From contig NZ_FNRI01000002.1 in assembly GCF_900107675.1 (NCBI RefSeq), forward strand, positions 124,001 to 188,000: a DNA stretch of 64,000 nucleotides, written 5' to 3'. Below are positions 25,957-34,777 of this stretch, piece after piece. The notes below the pieces were generated by a model, which worked only from the letters and a program-made list of their open reading frames with translations, searched no databases and was not told where the DNA came from. How positions within the stretch are numbered: position 1 is the first letter of the stretch; each line of letters begins with the position of its first letter. This DNA is from Alistipes timonensis JC136 (lineage in GTDB: Bacteria > Bacteroidota > Bacteroidia > Bacteroidales > Rikenellaceae). The translations under genes were made by a program, and so were the position numbers.

Positions 25957-27231
25957 ATGAAACAGCTCCTCATGACCGCCCTGCTCGCCGGATCGCTCGC
26001 AGCCTTCACCGGCTGCAAGGACGACGACGGCGGCAAAACCAACAGCTATCCCTCGCAAATCCCCTCTTCGGAGAAGATTCCCGTGGTGGCCTGGCACGGC
26101 GTACGTTCCTCGCACGCCAGCGTCGAGCGCTTCCAGGAGGCCGAGCAGATGGGCATTACGCTCAACTACTCGCGCATGGGCAATGTCGAAACGGCCCTCA
26201 AATGCCTCGACTTCGCCGCCAAGACCAATATCAAACTCATCGTCGAATGCGACGAACTCTACACGGAGAGCAAGCGTCTCGACGCCGTAAACCGACTGAA
26301 AGACCATCCCGCGCTGGCCGGATACTTCGTCATGGACGAACCCCATCCGACGCAGTTCGCAAACATGTCCAAAATGATGTCCGACATCCAGCACGTGGAC
26401 AGGAACCATATCTGCTACGCGAACATCTTCCCTACGGGCGGTCCCGAGCACTATGCGGCCCTCGGCGTGAAGGACTACGACGAGTACATCGACCGTTACA
26501 TGACCGAGGTTCCCGAGATCACGTTCCTCTCGTTCGACAAATACCCGATCATCAAAGACCCCAACGTCGCGGACAGCCCGCGGCAGATTCTCGGCGAGTG
26601 GTATCAGTGCCTCGAAATCGTCCGCGACCGGGCGCTCCGCTCGGGCATGGATTTCTGGAGCTTCATGCTCACCGTTCCCCACACCAGCTACCCGCAGCCG
26701 ACGGTGAACGACCTGCGCCTGCAGGCATACAGCAACCTCGCCTACGGTACGCAGGCGCTCCAGTGCTTCACCTACTGGACCCCGACGGTGGCCGACCCCG
26801 AAATCTGGAAATACCGCAACGGCCCGATCGCCGAGGACGGAACCCGCACCGAAACCTACGACATCGTGAAATCGGTGCTCGACGAGGTCCAAAAGCTGGC
26901 GTGGGTCTTCCTGGACAACAAGGTGACGGGCGTCTACCACATCGGCACCCCGCTGCCGCTGGACACCCGCGCCCTGGACAAACTCCCCGCCGAGATCACC
27001 GAACTGTCGGTCGGCCGCGAAACCAGCACGGCGTGCATTTCGTTCTTCGAGAACCACGATTACCACTTCATGATGGCGGTCAACACCAGCATCAACGAGA
27101 AGTGCTACCTCAACGTCGGCACACAGCCGCACGTGCGCCGCATCCACAAGGACGGTTCCGTGCAGTTGGCCTCGAACGACCAGCGCACACTGGCACTCGA
27201 CCCGGGCGACATGGTGCTCTACATGTGGTAG
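25957..27231 (+). CDS. Lipoprotein, clan-A-like glycosidase TIM barrel of unknown specificity
   Basis: A 424-residue protein with lipobox FTGC (Cys20) and the acidic KDDDGG that follows in surface lipoproteins. A TIM-barrel-like series runs from 'IPVVAWHGV' through 'LAGYFVMDEPHP', 'EITFLSFDKYPI', 'DFWSFMLTV' and 'QALQCFTYWTPT'. The Glu128 in MDEP is placed like the acid/base of clan-A glycosidases. The C-terminal 90 residues form a beta-rich tail. No named family is recognised with confidence. It is the last gene of the plus arm, closed by a strong terminator 18 bp later. Confidence 0.65.
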   Translation: MKQLLMTALLAGSLAAFTGCKDDDGGKTNSYPSQIPSSEKIPVVAWHGVRSSHASVERFQEAEQMGITLNYSRMGNVETALKCLDFAAKTNIKLIVECDELYTESKRLDAVNRLKDHPALAGYFVMDEPHPTQFANMSKMMSDIQHVDRNHICYANIFPTGGPEHYAALGVKDYDEYIDRYMTEVPEITFLSFDKYPIIKDPNVADSPRQILGEWYQCLEIVRDRALRSGMDFWSFMLTVPHTSYPQPTVNDLRLQAYSNLAYGTQALQCFTYWTPTVADPEIWKYRNGPIAEDGTRTETYDIVKSVLDEVQKLAWVFLDNKVTGVYHIGTPLPLDTRALDKLPAEITELSVGRETSTACISFFENHDYHFMMAVNTSINEKCYLNVGTQPHVRRIHKDGSVQLASNDQRTLALDPGDMVLYMW

Positions 27232-27249
27232 CGACCGCCGTCGTCGGAT

Positions 27250-27294
27250 AAAAACCGGAAAAAGCCGTACGGGATGCGGCTTTTTCCGGTTTTT
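27250..27294 (+). terminator. Rho-independent terminator closing the PUL plus arm
   Basis: An 18-bp perfect stem: AAAAACCGGAAAAAGCCG (27250-27267) and its complement (27277-27294), with a 9-nt loop and a T-run on the 3' side. Confidence 0.9.
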
Positions 27295-27332
27295 TCGTAT
27301 CTCTGGCCTCGCCTTAGATACTCCGCCTCGGA

Positions 27333-27358
27333 AAAAAAGCAGGCAAGCTTGCTTTTTT
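27333..27358 (+). terminator. Second terminator-like hairpin before the riboswitch promoter
   Basis: Arms AAAAAAGCA and TGCTTTTTT (9 bp) around an 8-nt loop, ending in a T-run. It lies between the PUL terminator and the riboswitch promoter and insulates the two transcripts; its right arm overlaps the promoter's -33 region. Confidence 0.6.
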
Positions 27359-27373
27359 CTCTCGGCTTATTCG

Positions 27374-27381
27374 TATCTTTG
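27374..27381 (+). promoter_or_regulatory. Promoter of the cobalamin-riboswitch transcript
   Basis: TATCTTTG matches the Bacteroidota -7 consensus TAnnTTTG. TTG at 27349-27351 lies 22 bp upstream, near the usual 19-21 bp for the -33 element. The start would fall at about 27388, exactly where the aptamer P1 helix begins. Confidence 0.75.
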
Positions 27382-27386
27382 CCCTC

Positions 27387-27574
27387 GCAAGGTTTCGGAA
27401 CGGGGCTCATACGCACCCCGGCCGATGAAAAGGGAATCCGGTGAAAATCCGGAATAGTACCTGCTGCTGTAAGTCCCCTCCCCTCGCGGGAGACGACGGT
27501 TGCCGCACATTATGCCACTGGCTCGAAAGCCGGGAAGGCGCGGCAACAGGGATAAGTCAGAAGACCTGCCTTGC
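27387..27574 (+). promoter_or_regulatory. Cobalamin (B12) riboswitch aptamer
   Basis: All landmarks of the cobalamin aptamer are present in order: P1 arm GCAAGG (27387-27392) pairing with CCTTGC (27569-27574), 'GGGAATCCGGTGAAAATCCGG', 'CTGCTGCTGTAA', 'GCCACTGG', 'CCGGGAAGGC' and the B12-box end 'AAGTCAGAAGACCTGCC'. The roughly 110 nt between aptamer and the start codon at 27684 contain no hairpin with a U-tract, so control may be translational or by another structure. It controls the surface lipoprotein gene 27684-29429. Confidence 0.95.
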
Positions 27575-27683
27575 AAGGATTCGCACCCGCGGGTTTCGGG
27601 CAGAGATCGAATGGCAGCTTCGTCATACAGCTTTTCCGTTCAGTCGATTTCACTCCCGGAGCCCGGTGCCAACGACTGTAAAA

Positions 27684-29429
27684 ATGGCAAGCTATATGAT
27701 CCGGAATTTCTGTTTTTCAACGGCGGCGCTCCTTCTGGCGCTGCTCGCATCCTGCAACAAGGACGACGTAATCACGGACGGCGGGGCCAAGCCCGTCATC
27801 ACGCTGGACAATCCCGAAGGCATCTACCCGGTAAAGGTCGGCAAATCGGTGACGATCGCCCCGACGGTCGGAAATGCCGAAGGCGCCGTCTATGCGTGGA
27901 TTCTCGACGACGAACCGGCCGGTTCCGGCCCGACCTTCACGTTCGAGGCCCGGGAAGCGGGCGTCTATTTCCTCATCTTCCGCGTCGAAACCCCGAACGG
28001 CAAAGCCGAAGAGGAGCTGCGCATCGAGGTAAACCGGCTGCAGCCACCGGTGATCTCATTCCCCGTCGGCGACGACAAAGTGATGGAGGTGGAGATCGGC
28101 CGCGAAACCACGATCGCCCCTACGATCGCCAACGGCGACGGAGCGACCTTCGTGTGGACGCTCGACGGCGAAACGGTGGGGACTGACGCCACCTACACGT
28201 TCACCCCGGACAAACTGGACGATTATGAACTGACGCTCAATGCGGAAAACGAGGACGGCAAGGCCGAGCCGGAAACCATCACCGTCCGGGTCGTGGAGCG
28301 TTTCACGGTGTCGGCCGTTTTCCCGGCGCCCTCCCTCCGGTTCGGCCAGGAAGGCGCCCGGAACGTATCGCTGCACCGCACGCTCTACCTGCGTCCCGTC
28401 CTCGAACATTTCCACAATCCGACATTCGAATGGACCGTAAAAGACCGGCCCGAAAAAGGAGACAAAGAGGTCTTCGCCTTTACTCCGGATGCAAAGGGTG
28501 AATACACGGTCGTCGTGAAAGTCACCGACGACGACGGCCAGACTGCGACAGCCACCGTTGCGGTGACCTGCTGCGACGACGAAATGTCGCACAAGCGTAC
28601 CGGCGGAACCAACCCATTCCCGGACAAGGTCTACGAATACACCCCGGCGCCGGGGCAGTTCATCAACGAAGGCGGTTTCAAAGACATCACTTCGGCGGAA
28701 GAGGCCGCAAAGTATGCCCAAGGATTGCTCGAGCAGAACACCCAAGGCAAGAACTACTACGTCTCGCTGGGAGCCTGGGGCGGCTATATCGTCGTGGGTT
28801 TCGACCACAGCATCGAGAGCAAGGGCGGCGACGACTTCTCGATCGCGGGCAACCAGTTCGCCCAGTCGTCCGAACCGGGCATCGTATGGGTCATGCAGGA
28901 CACCAACGGCAACGGGCTTCCCGACGACGAGTGGTACGAGCTCAAAGGTTCGGAATACGGCAAGCCGGAGACGCTCACGTCCTACGCCATGACCTACTAC
29001 CGCCCGAAGAGCGACAATACGGGCATCCAATGGAAGGACAACCGCGGCAACGCGGGCACGGTCGAACGGAACAGCAGCCACAGGCAAGGCTACTACCCAC
29101 AGTGGATCGACATGGAGAACTACAAGCTCTACGGCACACGGCTGGCCGCCAACACGACACGCCACCCGATTACGGGCGACTACTACAACAATCCCTACGA
29201 CTGGGGATACGCCGACAACGCTGGCAGCGACCAGGCCGCGGGAGAGGTCTCCGACGGCGACCAGCGCAAAAACTATTTCAGAATCTCCAACGCGGTGAAT
29301 GCGGACGGCAGCGCCGCCAACCTCAAATACATCGACTTCATCAAAGTCCAGACCGGCATCAGCCAGAACTCCGGACCGCTGGGAGAAGTTTCGACCGAAG
29401 TGCTCGCTTTCGAGGACGAGAACCTCTGA
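27684..29429 (+). CDS. B12-regulated surface lipoprotein with tandem PKD/Ig-like domains
   Basis: The 27684 ATG gives 581 residues with signal and lipobox LASC (Cys24); upstream in-frame codons lie within the riboswitch RNA and are rejected. Three PKD/Ig-like domains follow (about 30-110, 115-195, 200-290; each with 'YAWILDDEP', 'FVWTLDGET' or 'FEWTVKDRP'), then a distinct C-terminal domain of about 270 residues with 'WVMQDTNGNGLPDDEWYEL' and 'NPYDWGYADNAGSD'. Control by a cobalamin riboswitch implies a part in capturing cobamides or B12-bearing material at the surface, as reported for BtuG and BtuH lipoproteins in Bacteroides. Which of these families, if any, it belongs to is not settled. 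No btuB/SusC-like transporter or ABC importer is adjacent. Confidence 0.82.
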   Translation: MASYMIRNFCFSTAALLLALLASCNKDDVITDGGAKPVITLDNPEGIYPVKVGKSVTIAPTVGNAEGAVYAWILDDEPAGSGPTFTFEAREAGVYFLIFRVETPNGKAEEELRIEVNRLQPPVISFPVGDDKVMEVEIGRETTIAPTIANGDGATFVWTLDGETVGTDATYTFTPDKLDDYELTLNAENEDGKAEPETITVRVVERFTVSAVFPAPSLRFGQEGARNVSLHRTLYLRPVLEHFHNPTFEWTVKDRPEKGDKEVFAFTPDAKGEYTVVVKVTDDDGQTATATVAVTCCDDEMSHKRTGGTNPFPDKVYEYTPAPGQFINEGGFKDITSAEEAAKYAQGLLEQNTQGKNYYVSLGAWGGYIVVGFDHSIESKGGDDFSIAGNQFAQSSEPGIVWVMQDTNGNGLPDDEWYELKGSEYGKPETLTSYAMTYYRPKSDNTGIQWKDNRGNAGTVERNSSHRQGYYPQWIDMENYKLYGTRLAANTTRHPITGDYYNNPYDWGYADNAGSDQAAGEVSDGDQRKNYFRISNAVNADGSAANLKYIDFIKVQTGISQNSGPLGEVSTEVLAFEDENL

Positions 29430-29443
29430 CGAGCCCCGAAACA

Positions 29444-29481
29444 ACAAGAGCGGCAGACTTTTCGAAGTCTGCCGCTCTTGT
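29444..29481. terminator. Bidirectional terminator between convergent genes
   Basis: A 17-bp perfect stem, ACAAGAGCGGCAGACTT (29444-29460) and its complement (29465-29481), with a TTCG tetraloop. Flanking GAAAC/GTTTC can extend it. It serves the B12-regulated lipoprotein gene (plus) and the rhamnosidase gene (minus). Confidence 0.88.
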
Positions 29482-29495
29482 TTCAGCCGGATGTA

Positions 29496-32126
29496 TCAGA
29501 AGGTAAATTCGTGAACACCGCCGGCCACCGTGGCGATGGTCTCGCCGTCGATCCGGATGTCGGCCGTCGTGTTGGCCGGGATGGTGACTTTCAGCGTCAC
29601 ACAGCCGCCGCGGCGCCGCCATTCCGAGCGAATCTCGCCGCGCACCGAATCGTAGGAAGCCGCGGCCCAGTCGAGCGCCTCGACGAAATGGGGAGCGATA
29701 ATGATGTGCCCGAACCCGGGGGCCGCCGGATCGAAATTGATTCCCGCCAGGTCGTTGACATACCACGCGGCGACATCGCCCAGGAAGACATGGTTGACCG
29801 ACGCATCGCGCCACTCGGGCGAGAGCGTCCAGGTCTCGGCCAGCGTCGTGAACCCCTGGGTGACCCACCAGCCCCACGAAGGAGCCTGGGTCTGGGCAGC
29901 CATCTTATAAGCCGTCTCGACATGGCCGTAGCGGGTGAGCATGCGCAGCACGGTCTTGCTGCCGATGGTTCCGAAATCGAGGAAATAATCGTTGTCGGCG
30001 ATCATGCGCGCGAGGTTGTCGGCCACGCGCTGTGCATCGCCTTCGGGAACGATACCCAAATAGAGCGCCACGCCCTGTGCGGCCTGCGAACCGTTGGCAT
30101 AAAGGCCCTTTTCAGCATCGTAGTACTTCGTATTGATCAACTCGCGCAGCTGCGCGGCCTTGCGGGCGTAACGTTCGCCGTCGCGGCCCAGCAGTTCGGC
30201 GAAACGGGCCATCAGCACATTGTCGTAATAATAGTAGCAGGTCGAAGTGTAGTCGGTCGGGGTCTGCGTGTGGTAAAAAACCCAGTCGCCGATGCCGTAG
30301 GTCACGCTGCCGTCGGCCTCCTCGCGCGTGGCGAGGTAGTCGAGGTAACGCGCACAGACGGGCCACATCTTCTCGACGGGACGCAGGTCGCCGTAATAAT
30401 TATAGAGCGTGTAGGGAATCATGAAGGCCGAAGCGTCCCATACCGGACCGATCCAGTCGTCGTAACCCCATCCGGCCGTGGGAATGATGCCCGCAATGCG
30501 TCCCGCCTCGTTCTGGTTGTCGACGAAATCGTCGAGCCACTTCTCGTAGAAGGCGATTCCGTCGTAGTTGAGCAGCGCCAGCTCCATCGCCAGGTTGCCG
30601 TCGGCCGTCCATCCGTTCTTTTCACGCTGGGGACAGTCCGTGGGTATCGAGGTGAGGTTGTTGAGATAGGTCCGGCGCGTCATCTCCCAGATGCGGTTGA
30701 ACAGCCCGTTCGAGCAGGAGAATTTCCCGACCGAAGGCACGTCGGTGTGCATGAAACGCGCCGTGAGACTCGTCTTGTCGAGTTTCACCGGGGCGCTCGA
30801 CCGCAGTTCGACATACCGGAATCCGTGGTAAGTGAAATCGGGCGTCCACGTCTCGCGGCCTTCGCCTTTCAAAATATAGGTGTCGGTCTGGAAATCGTAA
30901 CCGGGCAGGGGCTTGTAGTAGATATCGAGATTGCGCATCTCGATACGGCCCGAGGGCTGCAGAAACTCGCCGTGGGTCATCGTGATCTGCGTGCCGCGCC
31001 CGCCCTCGACCTGCAGGCGGCAGAGGCCCGTGAGGTTGACGCCGAAGTCGAACACCCAGACCGTATCGCCGAACGAACGGACTTTGACAGGCTCCATCTC
31101 GCGCGCGGCCCGGACGGCGGGCATCGACTGGGCTTTCAGCAGCGGCGAGGGAGCCGCGACCTCGACGGCCTGCGCCCACGCCGAATCGTCGAATCCGGGA
31201 CGGTCCCAGCCGGGAATCTCCCGGCGGGCGTCGTAAACGTCGCCGCTGTAAATGTTGTTCGAAAGGTAGGGACCGTCGGCCGTCGTGCGCCACGAACCGT
31301 CGGAGCAGACGACCTCGTGCGTGCCGTCGGCATAGTCGATGTGCAGTTCGCAGATCATCCGCGCACGTCCGCGCCAGCGGGCCACCTCGAAACTCCACGT
31401 GGCGACGGGCTGAATGGCATTGTAAAACCCGTTGCCCAGCACCGCCGAAAGGACATTCTCGCCCTCGCGGAGCCGGTCCGTAACGTCGTGCACGGCATAG
31501 AGGTTGCGCTTGTCGTAATGGGTGTAACCCGGGTCGAGGAGATTTCCCGAAACGGGTTCGCCGTTCAGGCTCGTCTTCGCATAGGCCGCGGCGCTCACGT
31601 AGAGCCGGGCGAGCTCGACACCGGACCGCACGTCGAATGCCCGCCGCAGCATCGGCGCAGGGACAAAATCCTTGTCGTGGGCGTCGGATATCCAGCGGGC
31701 CTGCCATTCGGAGGTCTCCATCAGGGCGGTCTCGAACTCCGCGACGGGCGAGACGATCCGCCGGCCGCCGGCGTCCCATGCCTCGACCTGCCAGTAGTAA
31801 GGGGTCCGCGAGGCGAGCAACCCGCCGTCGGGCATCGCGGCAAAAGGACGGCTGCCGGCAACCTCCCCGGAGTTCCAGACATCGGGAGCGCCCAGTTTCT
31901 CGGGCGCCGTGGCCACGCACAGCCGGTAGCCGGCCTGCTCGAAAGCGTCGGCATCTTCATAAATCCAGGTGAAGCGGGGCGAGGGGGTGTCCACCGAGAT
32001 CGGCGAGACGAGGTATTCGCAGCGCATGTCGGCGATTGCGGGACGCTTCCCGCAGGAACCCGCCAGCAACGGCAGACAGCACAGCACGAGCCAGCATCCG
32101 GCGTTTCTAAAATTCACAACATTCAT
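29496..32126 (-). CDS. GH78 alpha-L-rhamnosidase, lipoprotein
   Basis: An 876-residue protein with a lipobox AGSC (Cys25). It removes terminal alpha-L-rhamnose from plant glycans or glycosides. Order of domains matches GH78: N-terminal Ig-like domain ('YLVSPISVDTPSPRFTW', about 40-130), rhamnosidase jelly-roll domains (about 150-420), the (alpha/alpha)6 barrel (about 430-790) and a C-terminal beta domain. The signature 'DCPQREKNGWTADG' begins at Asp497, and contains the conserved acidic residues of the family's active site. It lies 34 bp downstream of the AraC regulator on the same strand, so both are probably co-transcribed, and it faces the rhaBATD operon, supplying the rhamnose that operon consumes. 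Confidence 0.95.
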   Translation of the reverse strand: MNVVNFRNAGCWLVLCCLPLLAGSCGKRPAIADMRCEYLVSPISVDTPSPRFTWIYEDADAFEQAGYRLCVATAPEKLGAPDVWNSGEVAGSRPFAAMPDGGLLASRTPYYWQVEAWDAGGRRIVSPVAEFETALMETSEWQARWISDAHDKDFVPAPMLRRAFDVRSGVELARLYVSAAAYAKTSLNGEPVSGNLLDPGYTHYDKRNLYAVHDVTDRLREGENVLSAVLGNGFYNAIQPVATWSFEVARWRGRARMICELHIDYADGTHEVVCSDGSWRTTADGPYLSNNIYSGDVYDARREIPGWDRPGFDDSAWAQAVEVAAPSPLLKAQSMPAVRAAREMEPVKVRSFGDTVWVFDFGVNLTGLCRLQVEGGRGTQITMTHGEFLQPSGRIEMRNLDIYYKPLPGYDFQTDTYILKGEGRETWTPDFTYHGFRYVELRSSAPVKLDKTSLTARFMHTDVPSVGKFSCSNGLFNRIWEMTRRTYLNNLTSIPTDCPQREKNGWTADGNLAMELALLNYDGIAFYEKWLDDFVDNQNEAGRIAGIIPTAGWGYDDWIGPVWDASAFMIPYTLYNYYGDLRPVEKMWPVCARYLDYLATREEADGSVTYGIGDWVFYHTQTPTDYTSTCYYYYDNVLMARFAELLGRDGERYARKAAQLRELINTKYYDAEKGLYANGSQAAQGVALYLGIVPEGDAQRVADNLARMIADNDYFLDFGTIGSKTVLRMLTRYGHVETAYKMAAQTQAPSWGWWVTQGFTTLAETWTLSPEWRDASVNHVFLGDVAAWYVNDLAGINFDPAAPGFGHIIIAPHFVEALDWAAASYDSVRGEIRSEWRRRGGCVTLKVTIPANTTADIRIDGETIATVAGGVHEFTF

Positions 32127-32160
32127 CGGGTCAGAAAATTTATTGGGTTTTTACAGATTT

Positions 32161-33093
32161 TCAGGCTTCATGCTCACCGCCGTCCGCGCAGAGACCGTCG
32201 CTGCCGACGCCGAAACGGCGGCGGTATTCGATGGGGGTCATCCGCAGGTGGCGGCGGAACATGTTGGAGAAATAGGAGGCGTCGCCGTAATTGAGCCGGA
32301 AGGCGATCTCTTTGATGCTCATGGCCGTTCCCGACAGCAGACGGCAGGCCTCCTGCAGGCGCAACTCCTGCATGTAGCGCGCCGGGGAGATATTCGTGTA
32401 GTCGCGGAACATCTTGCGGAACCACGAATAGCTCATGTTCACCCGCCGGGCCACCTCGTCGGGCGAGATGTTGGCGTAAAGCTCCTCGCGCATGATGCGC
32501 CGCGCGCGGTCGATCTGCCCCACCACGTCGAGCGACACGAACTGGTGGTTCGAATGGTAATACATCGCCATGCCCAACAGCAGGTTGGCGATGCCTGCGA
32601 GGTATTGCTGATAGGAGGAACGCTCGTTCTCGGCGACCTCGATGGCCTTGTCGTAGAGGGCCGTGATCTCCTCGCGGACCCCCACGCGGAACACTTCGCG
32701 GCTGTCGTCGAAAAAGTCGTTGCGGAACCGCGCGTCGACGTTCGGACCGCGGAAGCCGATCCAGTACTCGTGCCATCCCGTTTCGCGGTCGGGCATGTAG
32801 CTGTGCCAGCGGTTGGGGCGCAGCAGCACCATGTCCCCGGCGCCGATGTCGGTGCGCTTGCGGTCGGGGCCGTAGAACGAGCCGCGGCCCGAGGTGATAT
32901 AGAGCAGCTGGTAGCTCTCCAGCACACGCCCTTTTCCAACGTCAAAATAGAAACCCGAGGGGTGTCCGACCCGCGGGGGATAGGTCTCGTACCCGGCGGC
33001 GACGGACTCGCTGCCCACGGTGTCGACCGTGACGCCCCACGTCTGGTCCTTTTCGCTGCTCACCAGATACTTATGATTGTTTAAAGGCTTCAT
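32161..33093 (-). CDS. AraC-family transcriptional regulator of rhamnose genes (RhaR/RhaS-like)
   Basis: A 310-residue regulator with an N-terminal cupin-like sugar-sensing domain (about 40-165, 'GSFYGPDRKRTDIGAGDMV', 'WHEYWIGFRG') and a C-terminal AraC DNA-binding domain (about 200-300) with two helix-turn-helix units: 'SPDEVARRVNMSYSWFRKMF' and 'SIKEIAFRLNYGDASYFSNM'. It is divergent from rhaB with a 189-bp gap, the classic arrangement for a local activator, and is likely to respond to L-rhamnose (inference). The gap should carry its binding sites, but no clear direct repeat was identified. Confidence 0.92.
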   Translation of the reverse strand: MKPLNNHKYLVSSEKDQTWGVTVDTVGSESVAAGYETYPPRVGHPSGFYFDVGKGRVLESYQLLYITSGRGSFYGPDRKRTDIGAGDMVLLRPNRWHSYMPDRETGWHEYWIGFRGPNVDARFRNDFFDDSREVFRVGVREEITALYDKAIEVAENERSSYQQYLAGIANLLLGMAMYYHSNHQFVSLDVVGQIDRARRIMREELYANISPDEVARRVNMSYSWFRKMFRDYTNISPARYMQELRLQEACRLLSGTAMSIKEIAFRLNYGDASYFSNMFRRHLRMTPIEYRRRFGVGSDGLCADGGEHEA

Positions 33094-33131
33094 ACGGCAG
33101 GTTACTGAAACGGAAAAGTAGTTTGGTCAGA

Positions 33132-33139
33132 CAAATATA
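33132..33139 (-). promoter_or_regulatory. -7 promoter element of the araC/rhamnosidase transcript
   Basis: Reads TATATTTG on the minus strand (exact TAnnTTTG), 39 bp ahead of the regulator's start codon. No clear TTTG at -33, consistent with an activated promoter. Confidence 0.5.
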
Positions 33140-33282
33140 TATAAAAATCCGCGACCGGCGCCACCCCCTCCGGAAGCAAACCGGCAGAAAGATCAAAAAA
33201 CAAAAGCCATCCATCATATTACAACGTCGAAACGGCAAAAAAATGAGTTTTTTTGTACAACCCAAAAATCACAAACCGAAAC

Positions 33283-34758
33283 ATGCAACCCAAACACTTC
33301 GTCGCCTTCGACCTGGGGGCCACCAGCGGACGCACCATCCTCGGCTCGCTCCGGGACGGAGAGCTCGTCCTCAAAGAACTGACACGCTTCCCGAACGCCA
33401 TCCTGCCGCTGGGCGGCCATTATTACTGGAACATCTTTTCGCTTTACGAACACCTCTGCGAGGGCCTGCGCGCCGCCGCCCGCGAAGGGGTCGAGATCAC
33501 CTCGGTCGGCATCGACACCTGGGGCGTCGATTTCGCCTTCATCGGCCGTGACGGCTCGCTGCTGGGACTCCCCTACGCCTACCGCGATCCGCACACCGAC
33601 GGCGCTCCCGAGGAGTATTTCTCCAAGGTGCTTCCCAAAGAGGAGGTCTACGGCGACACGGGCATCCAGATCATGAATTTCAACTCGCTCTACCAGCTCT
33701 ACGCCATGCAGCGCGACCATTCGTCGCAGTTGGCCGCCGCCGACCGGTTGCTCTTCATGCCCGACGCCCTGTCGTACCTGCTCACCGGAGAGATGGTCAC
33801 CGAATACACCATCGCCTCCACGTCGCAACTGCTGAATCCCCGCACGAAACGCATCGAAGCGCGCCTGCTGGAGAAGATGGGCCTTTCGGCCGAACTCTTC
33901 CCCCCGATCGTGATGCCGGGCCACCGGATCGGCACGCTCCGCGCCGAACTGGCCGCCGCCTGCGGCGTGCCGCAGCTTCCCGTGGTCGCCGTGGCGGGCC
34001 ACGACACCGCCTCGGCCGTCGCCGCCGTGCCGGCCGCCAACGAGCGTTTCGCCTACCTCTCGTCGGGCACGTGGTCGCTCATGGGCATCGAGGTCCGCGA
34101 ACCCTTCATCAACGAGCAGACCGAGCGCTACAACTTCACCAACGAAGGCGGCGTGGAGGGTACGACCCGCCTGCTGAAGAACATCACGGGCATGTGGATT
34201 CTGGAGCAGTGCCTCAAAAAATGGAAAGAAGAGGGACGCGACTACTCCTACCCCGAAATCGTGAAGATGGCCACCGGGGCCGCGCCGTTCCGGACAATGA
34301 TCGACCCCGACGACGCCTCATTCGCCGCTCCGGGCGACATGCCCGCGGCGATCCGCGCCTACTGCGGGCGCACGGGACAGCCCGTGCCCGACGACGACAG
34401 CGCAACGATCCGCGCCATCTTCGAAAGTCTCGCACTCAAATACCGCTTCGTCCTCGACCGTTTCCGCTCGCTGGCGCCGTTCGGGATCGAACGCCTCCAC
34501 GTCATCGGCGGGGGTTCGAAGAACGCCCTGCTGAACCAGTTCACGGCCGACTCGCTTGGGATTCCCGTAACGGCAGGCCCCTCGGAGGCCACCGCCGTGG
34601 GCAACATTATGTTGCAGGCCCGCGCCGCCGGGTGCGTCGGGACGCTGCAGGAGATGCGCTCGCTGATCGCCCGCTGCATCCCGACCGAAGACTTCATCCC
34701 GGGCGACACCGCCGCATGGGATGCCGCATACACACGCTTCAAAACGATTGTAAAGTAA
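33283..34758 (+). CDS. rhaB: Rhamnulokinase
   Basis: A 491-residue FGGY-family kinase that phosphorylates L-rhamnulose to rhamnulose-1-phosphate with ATP. Family motifs: 'FVAFDLGATSGRTILG' at the N-terminus (phosphate loop), 'GIDTWGVDFAFI' (about 78-89), 'VAGHDTASAV' (about 236-245), 'YLSSGTWSLMG' (about 257-267) and 'HVIGGGSKNALLNQ' (about 407-420). The ATG at 33283 aligns the phosphate loop as in known RhaB; the in-frame TTG at 33253 would add an unrelated tail. It is the first gene of rhaB-rhaA-rhaT-rhaD. Confidence 0.96.
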   Translation: MQPKHFVAFDLGATSGRTILGSLRDGELVLKELTRFPNAILPLGGHYYWNIFSLYEHLCEGLRAAAREGVEITSVGIDTWGVDFAFIGRDGSLLGLPYAYRDPHTDGAPEEYFSKVLPKEEVYGDTGIQIMNFNSLYQLYAMQRDHSSQLAAADRLLFMPDALSYLLTGEMVTEYTIASTSQLLNPRTKRIEARLLEKMGLSAELFPPIVMPGHRIGTLRAELAAACGVPQLPVVAVAGHDTASAVAAVPAANERFAYLSSGTWSLMGIEVREPFINEQTERYNFTNEGGVEGTTRLLKNITGMWILEQCLKKWKEEGRDYSYPEIVKMATGAAPFRTMIDPDDASFAAPGDMPAAIRAYCGRTGQPVPDDDSATIRAIFESLALKYRFVLDRFRSLAPFGIERLHVIGGGSKNALLNQFTADSLGIPVTAGPSEATAVGNIMLQARAAGCVGTLQEMRSLIARCIPTEDFIPGDTAAWDAAYTRFKTIVK

Positions 34759-34777
34759 CTTAAAACACGACAGAAAA

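Noticed and set aside
27441..27683. Longer N-terminus for the B12-regulated lipoprotein, reading through the riboswitch
   Set aside because: The frame crosses the conserved aptamer core and would place the lipoprotein signal internally; ATG 27684 gives a proper signal peptide.
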